Shown here in pieces: positions 1 through 7,355 of a stretch of DNA of 14,484 nucleotides (position 1 is the first letter of the stretch; every line of letters starts with the position of its first letter). The DNA lies in assembly GCA_025453855.1 (NCBI GenBank), contig JALOPO010000014.1:1-14484 (forward strand). The letters run 5' to 3'. The position numbers and the translations under genes are program-made. A model generated the notes under the pieces. That model was given only the letters and a program-made list of their open reading frames with translations, ran no database searches and was not told the DNA's origin. This stretch comes from Gemmatimonadaceae bacterium. GTDB taxonomy: Bacteria; Gemmatimonadota; Gemmatimonadetes; Gemmatimonadales; Gemmatimonadaceae.

Positions 1-1224
1 CCCGAGGCGACGTGGGCGCTGCTCGGCGAGCTGCACGTCGGCGACATCGTGGGCGTGGCCGGCTCGATGATGCGCACGCGCACCGGCGAACCGACGGTGC
101 AGTGCGCCTCGCTCGAGCTGCTCGCGAAGGCGCTGCGCCCGCTCCCGTTCGGGAAGGAGCAGGTGGTCGACGGGCAGGTGGTGCGCTATTCGGGGTTCAG
201 CGATCCGGAGCAGCGCTACCGGCAGCGCTACGCCGACCTCGCGGTGCATCCCGAGGTGCGCACGACGTTCGTGGCGCGGGCGCGGATGACGAGCGCGATC
301 CGCAGCTTCCTCGACGGGCTGGGCTACCTGGAGGTGGAGACGCCGGTGCTGCAGCCGCTCTACGGCGGCGCGGCGGCGCGCCCGTTCGAGACGTACCACA
401 ACGCGCTCGACACCACGCTGTACCTCCGCATCGCCGATGAGCTCTACCTCAAGCGGCTGATCGTCGGCGGCTTCGAGCGCGTCTACGAGATCGGCCACGA
501 CTTCCGCAACGAGGGGATCGACCGCACGCACAATCCGGAGTTCACGATGCTCGAGTTCTACGAGGCATTCGCGGACTACACGGTGATGATGGCGCGCGTC
601 GAGCGGCTCCTGACGGTGGCCGCCGACGCGGTGCGTGCGACGCCGGGAATCGACGCGTCGCGCGTGCCGGTGTTCGCGGCGCCGTTCCGGCGCATCGAGT
701 GGATCCCGTCGCTGGCGGCGGCGCTCGGCCGCGATCCGCGCGAGCTGTCGGACGCCGAGCTGCATGGCGCGGCGCGCGCGGTCGGGGTGGAGCGCCCCGA
801 GGCGCTGTCGCGACCGAAGGTGATGGACGAGCTGTTCCAGGCGCACGTGGAGCGGACGATCACGACGCCGACCTTCGTGCTCGACTACCCGGTGGAGCTG
901 TCGCCGCTCGCCAAGCCCAAGCGCGGCGACCCGTCGCTCACCGAGCGGTTCGAGCTGTTCGCCGAGGGGCGCGAGCTGGCGAACGCCTTCTCGGAGCTCA
1001 ACGACCCGATCGACCAGCGACAGCGCTTCGACAAGCAGGCGGCGCTGCGCGCTGCCGGCGACCTGGAGGCGAGTGGCGTGGACGAGGACTACCTGCGCGC
1101 GCTGGAATACGGGATGCCGCCCACGGGCGGCGTGGGGATCGGCGTCGACCGGCTGCTCATGTACCTCACGGGGACGTCGCACATCCGCGACGTGATCCTC
1201 TTTCCCGCGATGCGGCCGGAGTGA
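1..1224 (+). CDS. lysS: Lysine-tRNA ligase, class II (5'-truncated)
   Basis: This cytoplasmic enzyme charges tRNA-Lys with lysine using ATP. The reading frame is open from the first base, so the gene starts upstream. The 407 codons present compare with about 500 for bacterial LysS, so roughly 90-100 residues of the N-terminal OB-fold tRNA-binding domain are missing. The end of that domain is visible (LLAKALRPLPF near base 120). All three class II catalytic motifs follow: motif 1 (YLEVETPVLQP, bases 325-357), motif 2 (FERVYEIGHDFRNEG and HNPEFTMLEFYEAF, about 472-570) and motif 3 (GGVGIGVDRLLMYLTG, about 1126-1173). The lysine-specific ANAFSELNDP stretch lies near 981-1010. The TGA stop overlaps the ATG of the next gene (ATGA at 1222-1226), suggesting co-translation with the Lol permease. 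The identification is secure from motif order and spacing. Confidence 0.97.
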   Translation, partial: PEATWALLGELHVGDIVGVAGSMMRTRTGEPTVQCASLELLAKALRPLPFGKEQVVDGQVVRYSGFSDPEQRYRQRYADLAVHPEVRTTFVARARMTSAIRSFLDGLGYLEVETPVLQPLYGGAAARPFETYHNALDTTLYLRIADELYLKRLIVGGFERVYEIGHDFRNEGIDRTHNPEFTMLEFYEAFADYTVMMARVERLLTVAADAVRATPGIDASRVPVFAAPFRRIEWIPSLAAALGRDPRELSDAELHGAARAVGVERPEALSRPKVMDELFQAHVERTITTPTFVLDYPVELSPLAKPKRGDPSLTERFELFAEGRELANAFSELNDPIDQRQRFDKQAALRAAGDLEASGVDEDYLRALEYGMPPTGGVGIGVDRLLMYLTGTSHIRDVILFPAMRPE

Positions 1225-1610
1225 TGCGCCTCGAGGCGTCGATCGCCTGGCGGTACCTGCGGAGTCGCAAGGGGCCACGGCTGCTCTCGCTCATCAGCGT
1301 GATCGCGATGGGGGGCGTGGTGGTGGGCGTGAGCGCGTTGATCCTGGTGCTGGGCGTGATGAACGGGCTGCAGCAGGACCTGCGCGACAAGATCCTCATC
1401 GGGAGCCCCGACCTGCGCGTGCTCACGCTCGGCGAGGACCTGGTGATGACCGACTGGGAGCCGGTGCTGCAGAAGGTGCAGGCGCAGCCCGGCGTGACGG
1501 CCGCATCCAGCCGGTGGCGAAGGGCGGGGTCGAGGTCACCGACATCCGGCGCTACGTGCGGAGCGGCGACTTCTCGCTGGTCTCGACCGACACCAACCCG
1601 GCGATCGTGA
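1224..1610 (+). pseudogene. LolC/LolE-family ABC permease, N-terminal fragment (frame broken)
   Basis: This is the 5' part of the inner-membrane permease of the lipoprotein-releasing Lol ABC transporter. It starts at the ATG overlapping the lysS stop. The first about 93 codons (1224-1502) match the family: an IAWRYLRSRKG amphipathic start, then one long membrane helix at about residues 20-46 (LISVIAMGGVVVGVSALILV), the VMNGLQQDLRDKI segment, and the start of the periplasmic domain. After GVTAA near 1502 the frame reads an Arg/Ser-rich sequence unlike the family and stops at 1608-1610. The proper continuation is in another frame from about 1505. Comparison with E. coli LolC suggests the junction also lacks about 20-24 residues that should precede the IQP segment. 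It is therefore either a true deletion or an assembly error. The gene class is confident; its functional state is not. Confidence 0.85.
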
Positions 1611-2398
1611 TCGGGCAGAAGCTGGCCGAGCGACTGAACGTGTGGCCCGGCGAGCACGTGGTGCTGGCGACGGTGCCGGGGCGGCTGCAGCTCTCCGGCG
1701 CGCTGGGCGGCTTCGTGCCGGTGATCCGCCGCTACACCGTGACCGGTGTCTTCGAGACGGGGATGTACGAGTACGACAGCGGCTACGCCTACATGACGCT
1801 GGCCAGCGCACAGGACCTGGCCGGGCTCGGGCCGCGCATCACCGGGATCGACGTGAAGGTCCCGGATCGCGCGCGCGCACCGGAGACGGCGGCGCGCCTC
1901 GCGACGCTGCTCGGCTTCCCGTACCGCACGATGGACTGGCAGGAGCAGAACCGGTCGCTCTTCCAGGCGCTGCAGCTCGAGAAGCTGGCGATGGCGGTGA
2001 TCCTGCTGCTGATCGTGCTCGTGGCCGCGTTCAACATCGTGAGCACGCTCACGATGGTCGTCACCGACAAGACGCGCGAGATCGGCATCCTGCGCGCGAT
2101 GGGGTTGAGCGCGACCAGCGTGCGGCGCGTCTTCCTCGTGCAGGGCGCGGTGATCGGCGCGGTGGGGACGGGGCTCGGCGTGGCGATCGGCACGGTGGCG
2201 GCGTGGGCGCTGCGGCGTTTCGAGCTCGTGAAGCTCGATCCGACCGTCTACTTCATTGATCACCTGCCGGTGGCGATCAGCGCGAGCGACGTGGTGGTGA
2301 TCACCGTGGCGAGCCTGGGGATCGCGATGCTCGCCACCTTCTGGCCGGCGCGCCAGGCGGCGCGGCTCCTCCCCGTCGACGCGATCCGCCATGAGTGA
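1514..2398 (+). CDS. LolC/LolE-family ABC permease, C-terminal fragment (3' part of the broken gene)
   Basis: This frame carries the rest of the Lol permease. Family-like sequence begins at about 1505 (IQPVAKGGVEV, matching the IDPAQK region of LolC). The GTG at 1514 is only the first start codon in this frame and is probably not a real start. The fragment holds most of the periplasmic domain (AIVIGQKLAERLNVWPGEHV, then VTGVFETGMYEYDSGYAYM) followed by three membrane helices at about 1984-2060, 2130-2200 and 2290-2360. The cytoplasmic coupling segment VVTDKTREIGILRAMGLS, which contacts the ATPase, lies between the first two. It ends VDAIRHE, typical of the family. The two fragments total about 390 codons against 399-414 for E. 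coli LolC/LolE. Only one permease gene is seen, so a homodimeric, LolF-like arrangement with LolD is likely. The intact 3' part and the close lolD junction argue that the gene was recently functional, or is functional and misassembled. Confidence 0.85.
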   Translation: MAKGGVEVTDIRRYVRSGDFSLVSTDTNPAIVIGQKLAERLNVWPGEHVVLATVPGRLQLSGALGGFVPVIRRYTVTGVFETGMYEYDSGYAYMTLASAQDLAGLGPRITGIDVKVPDRARAPETAARLATLLGFPYRTMDWQEQNRSLFQALQLEKLAMAVILLLIVLVAAFNIVSTLTMVVTDKTREIGILRAMGLSATSVRRVFLVQGAVIGAVGTGLGVAIGTVAAWALRRFELVKLDPTVYFIDHLPVAISASDVVVITVASLGIAMLATFWPARQAARLLPVDAIRHE

Positions 2399-2405
2399 GG
2401 CGACC

Positions 2406-3118
<713 letters not shown>

Positions 3119-3119
<1 letters not shown>

Positions 3120-3607
3120 TGGTCTGTGATTCCTGCCGGGAGCGCGACGCGGTCGTGCATCTCACGCAGATCGTGGACGGCACGGTGGCGCAGGTGCACC
3201 TGTGCGAGCGGTGTGCGGCCGAGAAGGGGGTGGAGACGACGGTGGCGGCGCCCAAGACGCCGCTGGCCGGGCTCCTCCAGTCGGTGCAGCAGCAGCTCGT
3301 CGCCAGCCAGGCCGACCAGGTGCGGTGCAGCTTCTGCCAGAGCACCTACAAGGACTTCCGGGCCACCGGGCGGCTGGGGTGCGCCCGGTGTTACGGCACG
3401 TTCGAGGCGAGCCTCCGCGACCTCCTGCGGCGCGTGCACGGGAGCACGCGGCATGGGGGGCGGCGCTACGAGCCGCCGGCACCGGAGGCGATGCAGCGGG
3501 TGAGCACGGTGCTCGAGCTGCGCGAGCGGCTGCGGCGGGCGGTGGAGCTGGAGCAGTTCGAACAGGCGGCGCAGCTGCGGGACGCGCTGCGGGAGGTGGG
3601 GGGCTGA
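3119..3607 (+). CDS. mcsA: McsA, zinc-finger activator of the protein-arginine kinase McsB
   Basis: In Bacillus, McsA binds and stimulates McsB and helps couple it to ClpC in heat-shock protein control. The 162-residue product has the expected layout: four CxxC pairs at C3/C6, C29/C32, C70/C73 and C88/C91, which would hold two zinc sites, then a basic linker, then a C-terminal UVR motif (about residues 132-160, ending EQAAQLRDALREV). The GRLGCARCYGTFEASL segment is characteristic of McsA and separates it from other UVR proteins. The ATG overlaps the lolD stop and has a strong Shine-Dalgarno, AGGAGG at 3106-3111 with 7-base spacing. It is followed directly by mcsB through another ATGA overlap. 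The Firmicute repressor gene ctsR, which usually precedes mcsA, is absent here; lolD takes its place. Metal binding is inferred from the cysteines. Confidence 0.93.
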
Positions 3608-4689
3608 TGGATCTGTCGTTGCTGCCGGATGGCGGCACGGGGTGGCTGGACGCGTCGGGCGAGGCGTCGGACGTGGTGCTCTCGACGCGCGTGCGGCTGG
3701 CCCGGAACGTGGAGGGCTATGCCTTCACGGGGCGGGCGCGGGACGGGGAGCGGCTGCGGGTGCTCGGCCAGCTCCGCGATGCGATGCCGCGGATCCCGTC
3801 GCTGTCACGCGGCGTGCTCGTGCGCGTCGATGAGCTGGGGGTGCCGGACCGGCAGCTCCTCCACGAGCGTCACCTGATCAGCAAGGAGCTGGCGGGGCTC
3901 GAGGGGGCGCTCCCCGTGCGCAGCGGGGCGGCGCTGGTCCTGGCCGACACCGCGAGCGTGATGGTGAACGAGGAGGATCACCTGCGGCTGCAGGCGATGC
4001 GCTCGGGATTCGACGCGGCGGGCGCGTATGCGCTGGCGGCGCAGCTGGACGCGGAGATCGGCGCGCAGGTGCCGTTCGCGTGGCACGACGAGTTCGGCTT
4101 CCTGACGGCGTGCCCGACGAACACCGGGACGGGGATGCGCGCGAGCGTGCTCATCCACCTGCCGGGGCTGGTGCTGACGAAGGAGATCGCGAAGGTGCTC
4201 GCGGGGCTCCAGCAGATGGGGCTCACCTACCGCGGGTTGTACGGCGAGGGGAGCGAGGTGGTGGGCAACTTCTTCCAGATCTCCAACCAGACGACGCTGG
4301 GGCGGAGCGAGGAGGAGCTGCTCGAGCACCTGACGCGGGTGGTGCGGCACGTGGTGGAGCGGGAGGAGGAGGCGCGTCGTATCCTGCTCCGGGACGCCGG
4401 GTATATTATCGAGGACAAGCTGTGGCGGGCCTACGGGACCCTGCGGTATGCCCGGAGCCTGACGTTCGACGAGGCGATGAACTTCCTCAGCGGGGTCAGG
4501 CTGGCGGTGAGCCTGAAACTGATGAGATCCCCGACGGTATACACCCTCAACAAGCTCCTTATTCATTGCCAGGCGGCGCACGTGGCACAGTTCGATGGTC
4601 GTGCCGCGTTGACGGATGGTGATGCGAGCGTGGCGCGCGCCCGGTATGTGCGGGAGATGCTGGCCACCGAGGCAGGGACGCACGGCTGA
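3607..4689 (+). CDS. mcsB: Protein-arginine kinase McsB
   Basis: McsB phosphorylates arginine residues of proteins; in Bacillus, phosphoarginine marks substrates for ClpC-ClpP. The product is 360 residues against 363 in B. subtilis, so it is full length. Phosphagen-kinase-fold landmarks are STRVRLARN (residues 26-34), the catalytic NEEDHLR loop (121-127) and CPTNTGTGMRAS, in which C169 matches the catalytic Cys167 of B. subtilis. The Bacillus allosteric phosphoarginine pocket motif RDxxRA, close to the C-terminus, is only half kept: the aligned stretch is ASVARA (340-345), retaining R344-A345 but not the leading Arg-Asp. The start overlaps the mcsA stop (ATGA), with GGAGG at 3592-3596 ten bases upstream. 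Together with mcsA and clpC this forms a complete kinase, activator and unfoldase set. The cognate arginine phosphatase (YwlE type) is not in the window. Confidence 0.95.
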   Translation: MDLSLLPDGGTGWLDASGEASDVVLSTRVRLARNVEGYAFTGRARDGERLRVLGQLRDAMPRIPSLSRGVLVRVDELGVPDRQLLHERHLISKELAGLEGALPVRSGAALVLADTASVMVNEEDHLRLQAMRSGFDAAGAYALAAQLDAEIGAQVPFAWHDEFGFLTACPTNTGTGMRASVLIHLPGLVLTKEIAKVLAGLQQMGLTYRGLYGEGSEVVGNFFQISNQTTLGRSEEELLEHLTRVVRHVVEREEEARRILLRDAGYIIEDKLWRAYGTLRYARSLTFDEAMNFLSGVRLAVSLKLMRSPTVYTLNKLLIHCQAAHVAQFDGRAALTDGDASVARARYVREMLATEAGTHG

Positions 4690-4707
4690 CCGGCGGCCAG
4701 TCGCCGG
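4690..4707. repeat. Short inverted repeat between mcsB and clpC
   Basis: CCGGCG and CGCCGG form a perfect 6-bp stem around a 6-base loop, starting directly after the mcsB stop and ending 3 bases before the clpC ribosome-binding site (GAGGGA at 4711-4716). No T-run follows, so it is not a convincing terminator. It could be an RNA-processing or stability hairpin, or chance in such GC-rich DNA. I see no CtsR-type direct heptad repeat or other heat-shock operator in the 30-base gap. Confidence 0.4.
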
Positions 4708-4719
4708 AACGAGGGACGG

Positions 4720-7242
4720 ATGAACGGCTACAACTTCACCGAGCGGGTCCGGAAGGTGCTTGCGATGGCGCGCGAGGAAGCGGCGCGTCTGCATCACGAG
4801 TACGTCGGGACCGAACACATCCTGCTGGGCCTCATCCGCGAGGGCGAGGGGGTCGCGGCCGCGGTGCTGCAGAGCCTCAACGTCGATCTCGAGGAGATCC
4901 AGCAGAAGATCGAGGAGACGGTGAAGAAGGGGAAGGCGGCGCAGGCCACCGGCCCCGACCTGCCGTACACGTCGCGGGCGAAGAAGGTGCTCGAACTCGC
5001 GATGAGCGAGGCGCGCGAGCTCAATCACAGCTACGTCGGGACGGAGCACCTGCTGCTCGGCCTCCTGCGCGAGGAGCGCGGGATCGCGGCGCAGGTGCTC
5101 ACCGACAGTGGCGTGAACCTCGACGCGGCGCGGGCGGAGACGCTGCGCCTGCTGGGCACCGAGATGCCGCAGGGCGGGGCGCCGACGGCGCAGGCCGGCG
5201 GGACGAGCGGCAATGCGGGGGGCGGCGCGGCGCAGGGGGGGAGCGCGAAGGCGGAGAAGAAGAGCAAGACGCCGGCGCTCGATCACTTCTGCCGCGACCT
5301 CACGGCGCTCGCCGCCGAGGGGACGCTCGACCCGACGATCGGGCGCGCGAAGGAGATCGAGCGCGTGATGGAGGTGCTCTCGCGCCGCAAGAAGAACAAC
5401 CCGGTGCTCATCGGCGAGCCCGGGGTGGGCAAGACGGCGATCGTCGAGGGGCTCGCGCAGCTCATCGCCGCCGGCAACTGCCCCGACAACCTGCGTGACC
5501 ACCGCGTCCTGTCGCTCGACATGGCGGCGGTGATCGCGGGGACGAAGTATCGCGGCCAGTTCGAGGAGCGCCTGAAGGCGGTCATGAACGAGATCGCGCA
5601 GAACAAGAACGTCGTCCTCTTCATCGACGAGCTGCACACGCTCGTCGGCGCGGGGGCGGCCGAGGGGGCGATCGACGCCAGCAACATGCTCAAGCCGGCG
5701 CTCGCGCGCGGCGAACTGCAGTGCGTCGGCGCCTCGACGCTGAACGAGTACCGCAAGTACATCGAGAAGGACGGGGCGCTCGAGCGCCGCTTCCAGACGG
5801 TGATCGTCGACCCGCCCTCGATCGACGAGACGGTCGAGATCCTGAAGGGGCTGCGCAAGAAGTACGAGGATCACCACCGCGTGACGATCCCCGACACGAC
5901 GCTGCTCACCGCGGCCAAGCTGTCGGAGCGCTACATCACCGACCGCTTCCTTCCCGACAAGGCGATCGACGTGATCGACGAGGCGGGGGCGCGGGCGCGG
6001 CTGGCCGCGCAGGTGCCGCCGGCCGACGTGGCCGACCTGCGGGGGCAGCTGGAGCAGGTGAACCTCGACAAGGAGACGGCGGTCCGCGACCAGAACTTCG
6101 AGAAGGCGGCGTCGCTGCGCGATCGCGAGCGGGAGCTGCAGGCGGAGATCCGGCAGCGGCAGGAGGAGTGGGAGCAGCGGCGCCAGTCGTTCCGGCCGTC
6201 GCTCGGCGAGGAGGAGATCTCGTTCATCGTGAGCCGGTGGACCGGGATCCCGGTGACGCGGCTTCAGGAGGCCGAGACGAGCCGGCTGCTGCGCATGGAG
6301 GACGAGCTGCACGGGAGCGTGATCGGCCAGGACGAGGCGATCAAGGCGCTCGCGCGGTCGATCCGCCGCAGCCGCGCGGGGCTCAAGGACCCGAACCGTC
6401 CGATCGGCTCGTTCATCTTCTGCGGCCCGACCGGCGTGGGGAAGACCGAGGTGGCCCGGCAGCTGGCGAAGTTCCTCTTCGCCGACGCGAGCGCGCTCGT
6501 GCGCGTGGACATGAGCGAGTACATGGAGAAGTTCTCCGTGTCGCGGCTCATCGGCGCGCCGCCGGGCTACGTGGGCTACGAGGATTCGGGGACGTTGACG
6601 AAGGCGGTGCGGCGGAAGCCGTACAGCGTGATCCTGCTCGACGAGATCGAGAAGGCGCACCCGGACGTCTTCAACATCCTCCTGCAGGTGCTCGACGAGG
6701 GCCACCTGACGGACAACTACGGGCGCGTGATCGACTTCAAGAACACGGTCGTCATCATGACGTCGAACGTGGGCGCGAAGGACATCATGAAGGGGAAGTC
6801 GCTGGGCTTCGGCTCGGCCGACACGACGGCGAGCTTCGACCGGATCCAGGCCAAGGTGAAGGAGGAGCTGCAGCACGCCTTCAACCCCGAGTTCCTGAAC
6901 CGGCTCGACGACGTGATCGTCTTCCATCCGCTCTCGCCGGCGCACATCGCCCAGATCGTCGGGGTGATGCTCCGCGAGGTGCAGAAGCGGCTCTCGGACG
7001 AGGAGCTCACGCTGCGCCTGACGGAGCCGGCGACGGCCTTCCTGACGAAGCACGGCTACGACGAGCAGTACGGCGCACGGCCGCTCAAGCGGGCGATCCA
7101 GCGCTGGATCGAGGATCCGCTCTCGGAGAAGATCCTGCTCGGCGAGTTCCAGAAGGGCGACGAGATCGAGGTCGACGTGGTCGAGGACGGCTCCCGTCTC
7201 TCGTTCCGGACGGCCGCGAAGGCGGAGACGCCGGCGCCCTGA
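4720..7242 (+). CDS. clpC: ClpC, AAA+ unfoldase of the Clp protease
   Basis: ClpC is a hexameric ATP-driven unfoldase that feeds proteins to ClpP. The 840-residue product has the full domain order: two Clp N repeats (about 4-145), a Gly/Ala/Ser-rich linker (about 148-180), AAA1 with Walker A GEPGVGKT (232-239) and Walker B LFIDE (300-304), a short middle domain with a UVR motif (about 441-475, QNFEKAASLRD), and AAA2 with Walker A GPTGVGKT (569-576) and Walker B ILLDE (638-642). The short middle domain marks it as ClpC rather than ClpB. An LGF tripeptide (695-697) sits where the ClpP-docking loop is expected. Both GTEH motifs keep Glu (E32, E109), matching the B. subtilis phosphoarginine-binding residues E32 and E106. 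F460 matches the middle-domain Phe436 that controls ClpC assembly. The ATG has GAGGGA upstream. It is the last gene before a strong terminator. Confidence 0.97.
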   Translation: MNGYNFTERVRKVLAMAREEAARLHHEYVGTEHILLGLIREGEGVAAAVLQSLNVDLEEIQQKIEETVKKGKAAQATGPDLPYTSRAKKVLELAMSEARELNHSYVGTEHLLLGLLREERGIAAQVLTDSGVNLDAARAETLRLLGTEMPQGGAPTAQAGGTSGNAGGGAAQGGSAKAEKKSKTPALDHFCRDLTALAAEGTLDPTIGRAKEIERVMEVLSRRKKNNPVLIGEPGVGKTAIVEGLAQLIAAGNCPDNLRDHRVLSLDMAAVIAGTKYRGQFEERLKAVMNEIAQNKNVVLFIDELHTLVGAGAAEGAIDASNMLKPALARGELQCVGASTLNEYRKYIEKDGALERRFQTVIVDPPSIDETVEILKGLRKKYEDHHRVTIPDTTLLTAAKLSERYITDRFLPDKAIDVIDEAGARARLAAQVPPADVADLRGQLEQVNLDKETAVRDQNFEKAASLRDRERELQAEIRQRQEEWEQRRQSFRPSLGEEEISFIVSRWTGIPVTRLQEAETSRLLRMEDELHGSVIGQDEAIKALARSIRRSRAGLKDPNRPIGSFIFCGPTGVGKTEVARQLAKFLFADASALVRVDMSEYMEKFSVSRLIGAPPGYVGYEDSGTLTKAVRRKPYSVILLDEIEKAHPDVFNILLQVLDEGHLTDNYGRVIDFKNTVVIMTSNVGAKDIMKGKSLGFGSADTTASFDRIQAKVKEELQHAFNPEFLNRLDDVIVFHPLSPAHIAQIVGVMLREVQKRLSDEELTLRLTEPATAFLTKHGYDEQYGARPLKRAIQRWIEDPLSEKILLGEFQKGDEIEVDVVEDGSRLSFRTAAKAETPAP

Positions 7243-7300
7243 GGGCGACGCGGCGCCGGGCAACCGCGCAGCGGCGGTGCGGGTCGTAACGGGGTGAACG

Positions 7301-7340
7301 GCCGGGCGGTGCGCGGGTAGCACCGCCCGGCTTCCTCGTT
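7301..7340 (+). terminator. Hairpin terminator after clpC
   Basis: GCCGGGCGGTGC (7301-7312) and GCACCGCCCGGC (7320-7331) are perfect complements, giving a 12-bp GC-rich stem with a 7-base loop, followed by a pyrimidine-rich run with scattered Ts (TTCCTCGTTACTTTCTT). This is a good intrinsic terminator for the clpC transcript, although the T-tract is imperfect. It lies within the 113-base clpC-bamA gap and ends only 24 bases before the bamA ATG, leaving little room for a separate bamA promoter downstream of it. I could not identify a convincing -35/-10 pair in the gap. Confidence 0.8.
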
Positions 7341-7355
7341 ACTTTCTTCAGGCTT

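Noticed and set aside
699..1223. Upstream extension of the permease frame into lysS from 699
   Set aside because: That frame overlaps the conserved catalytic part of LysS and encodes low-complexity sequence until the ATG at 1224, where family-like sequence starts.
1490..1620. Programmed -1 frameshifting as the explanation for the split Lol permease
   Set aside because: No slippery heptamer is visible where the frames must switch (about 1500-1513), and a shift alone would not supply the roughly 20 residues that also appear to be missing.
4379..4410. TATATT at 4402-4407 inside mcsB as a -10 element of an internal clpC promoter
   Set aside because: The expected -35 position (about 4379-4384) reads GTATCC, unlike TTGACA, and the bases encode the conserved GYIIEDKLW segment of McsB.
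4609..4650. TTGACG at 4609-4614 with TATGTG at 4644-4649 as a promoter for clpC
   Set aside because: The spacing is 29 bases, far from the usual 16-18, and both hexamers are in conserved coding sequence.
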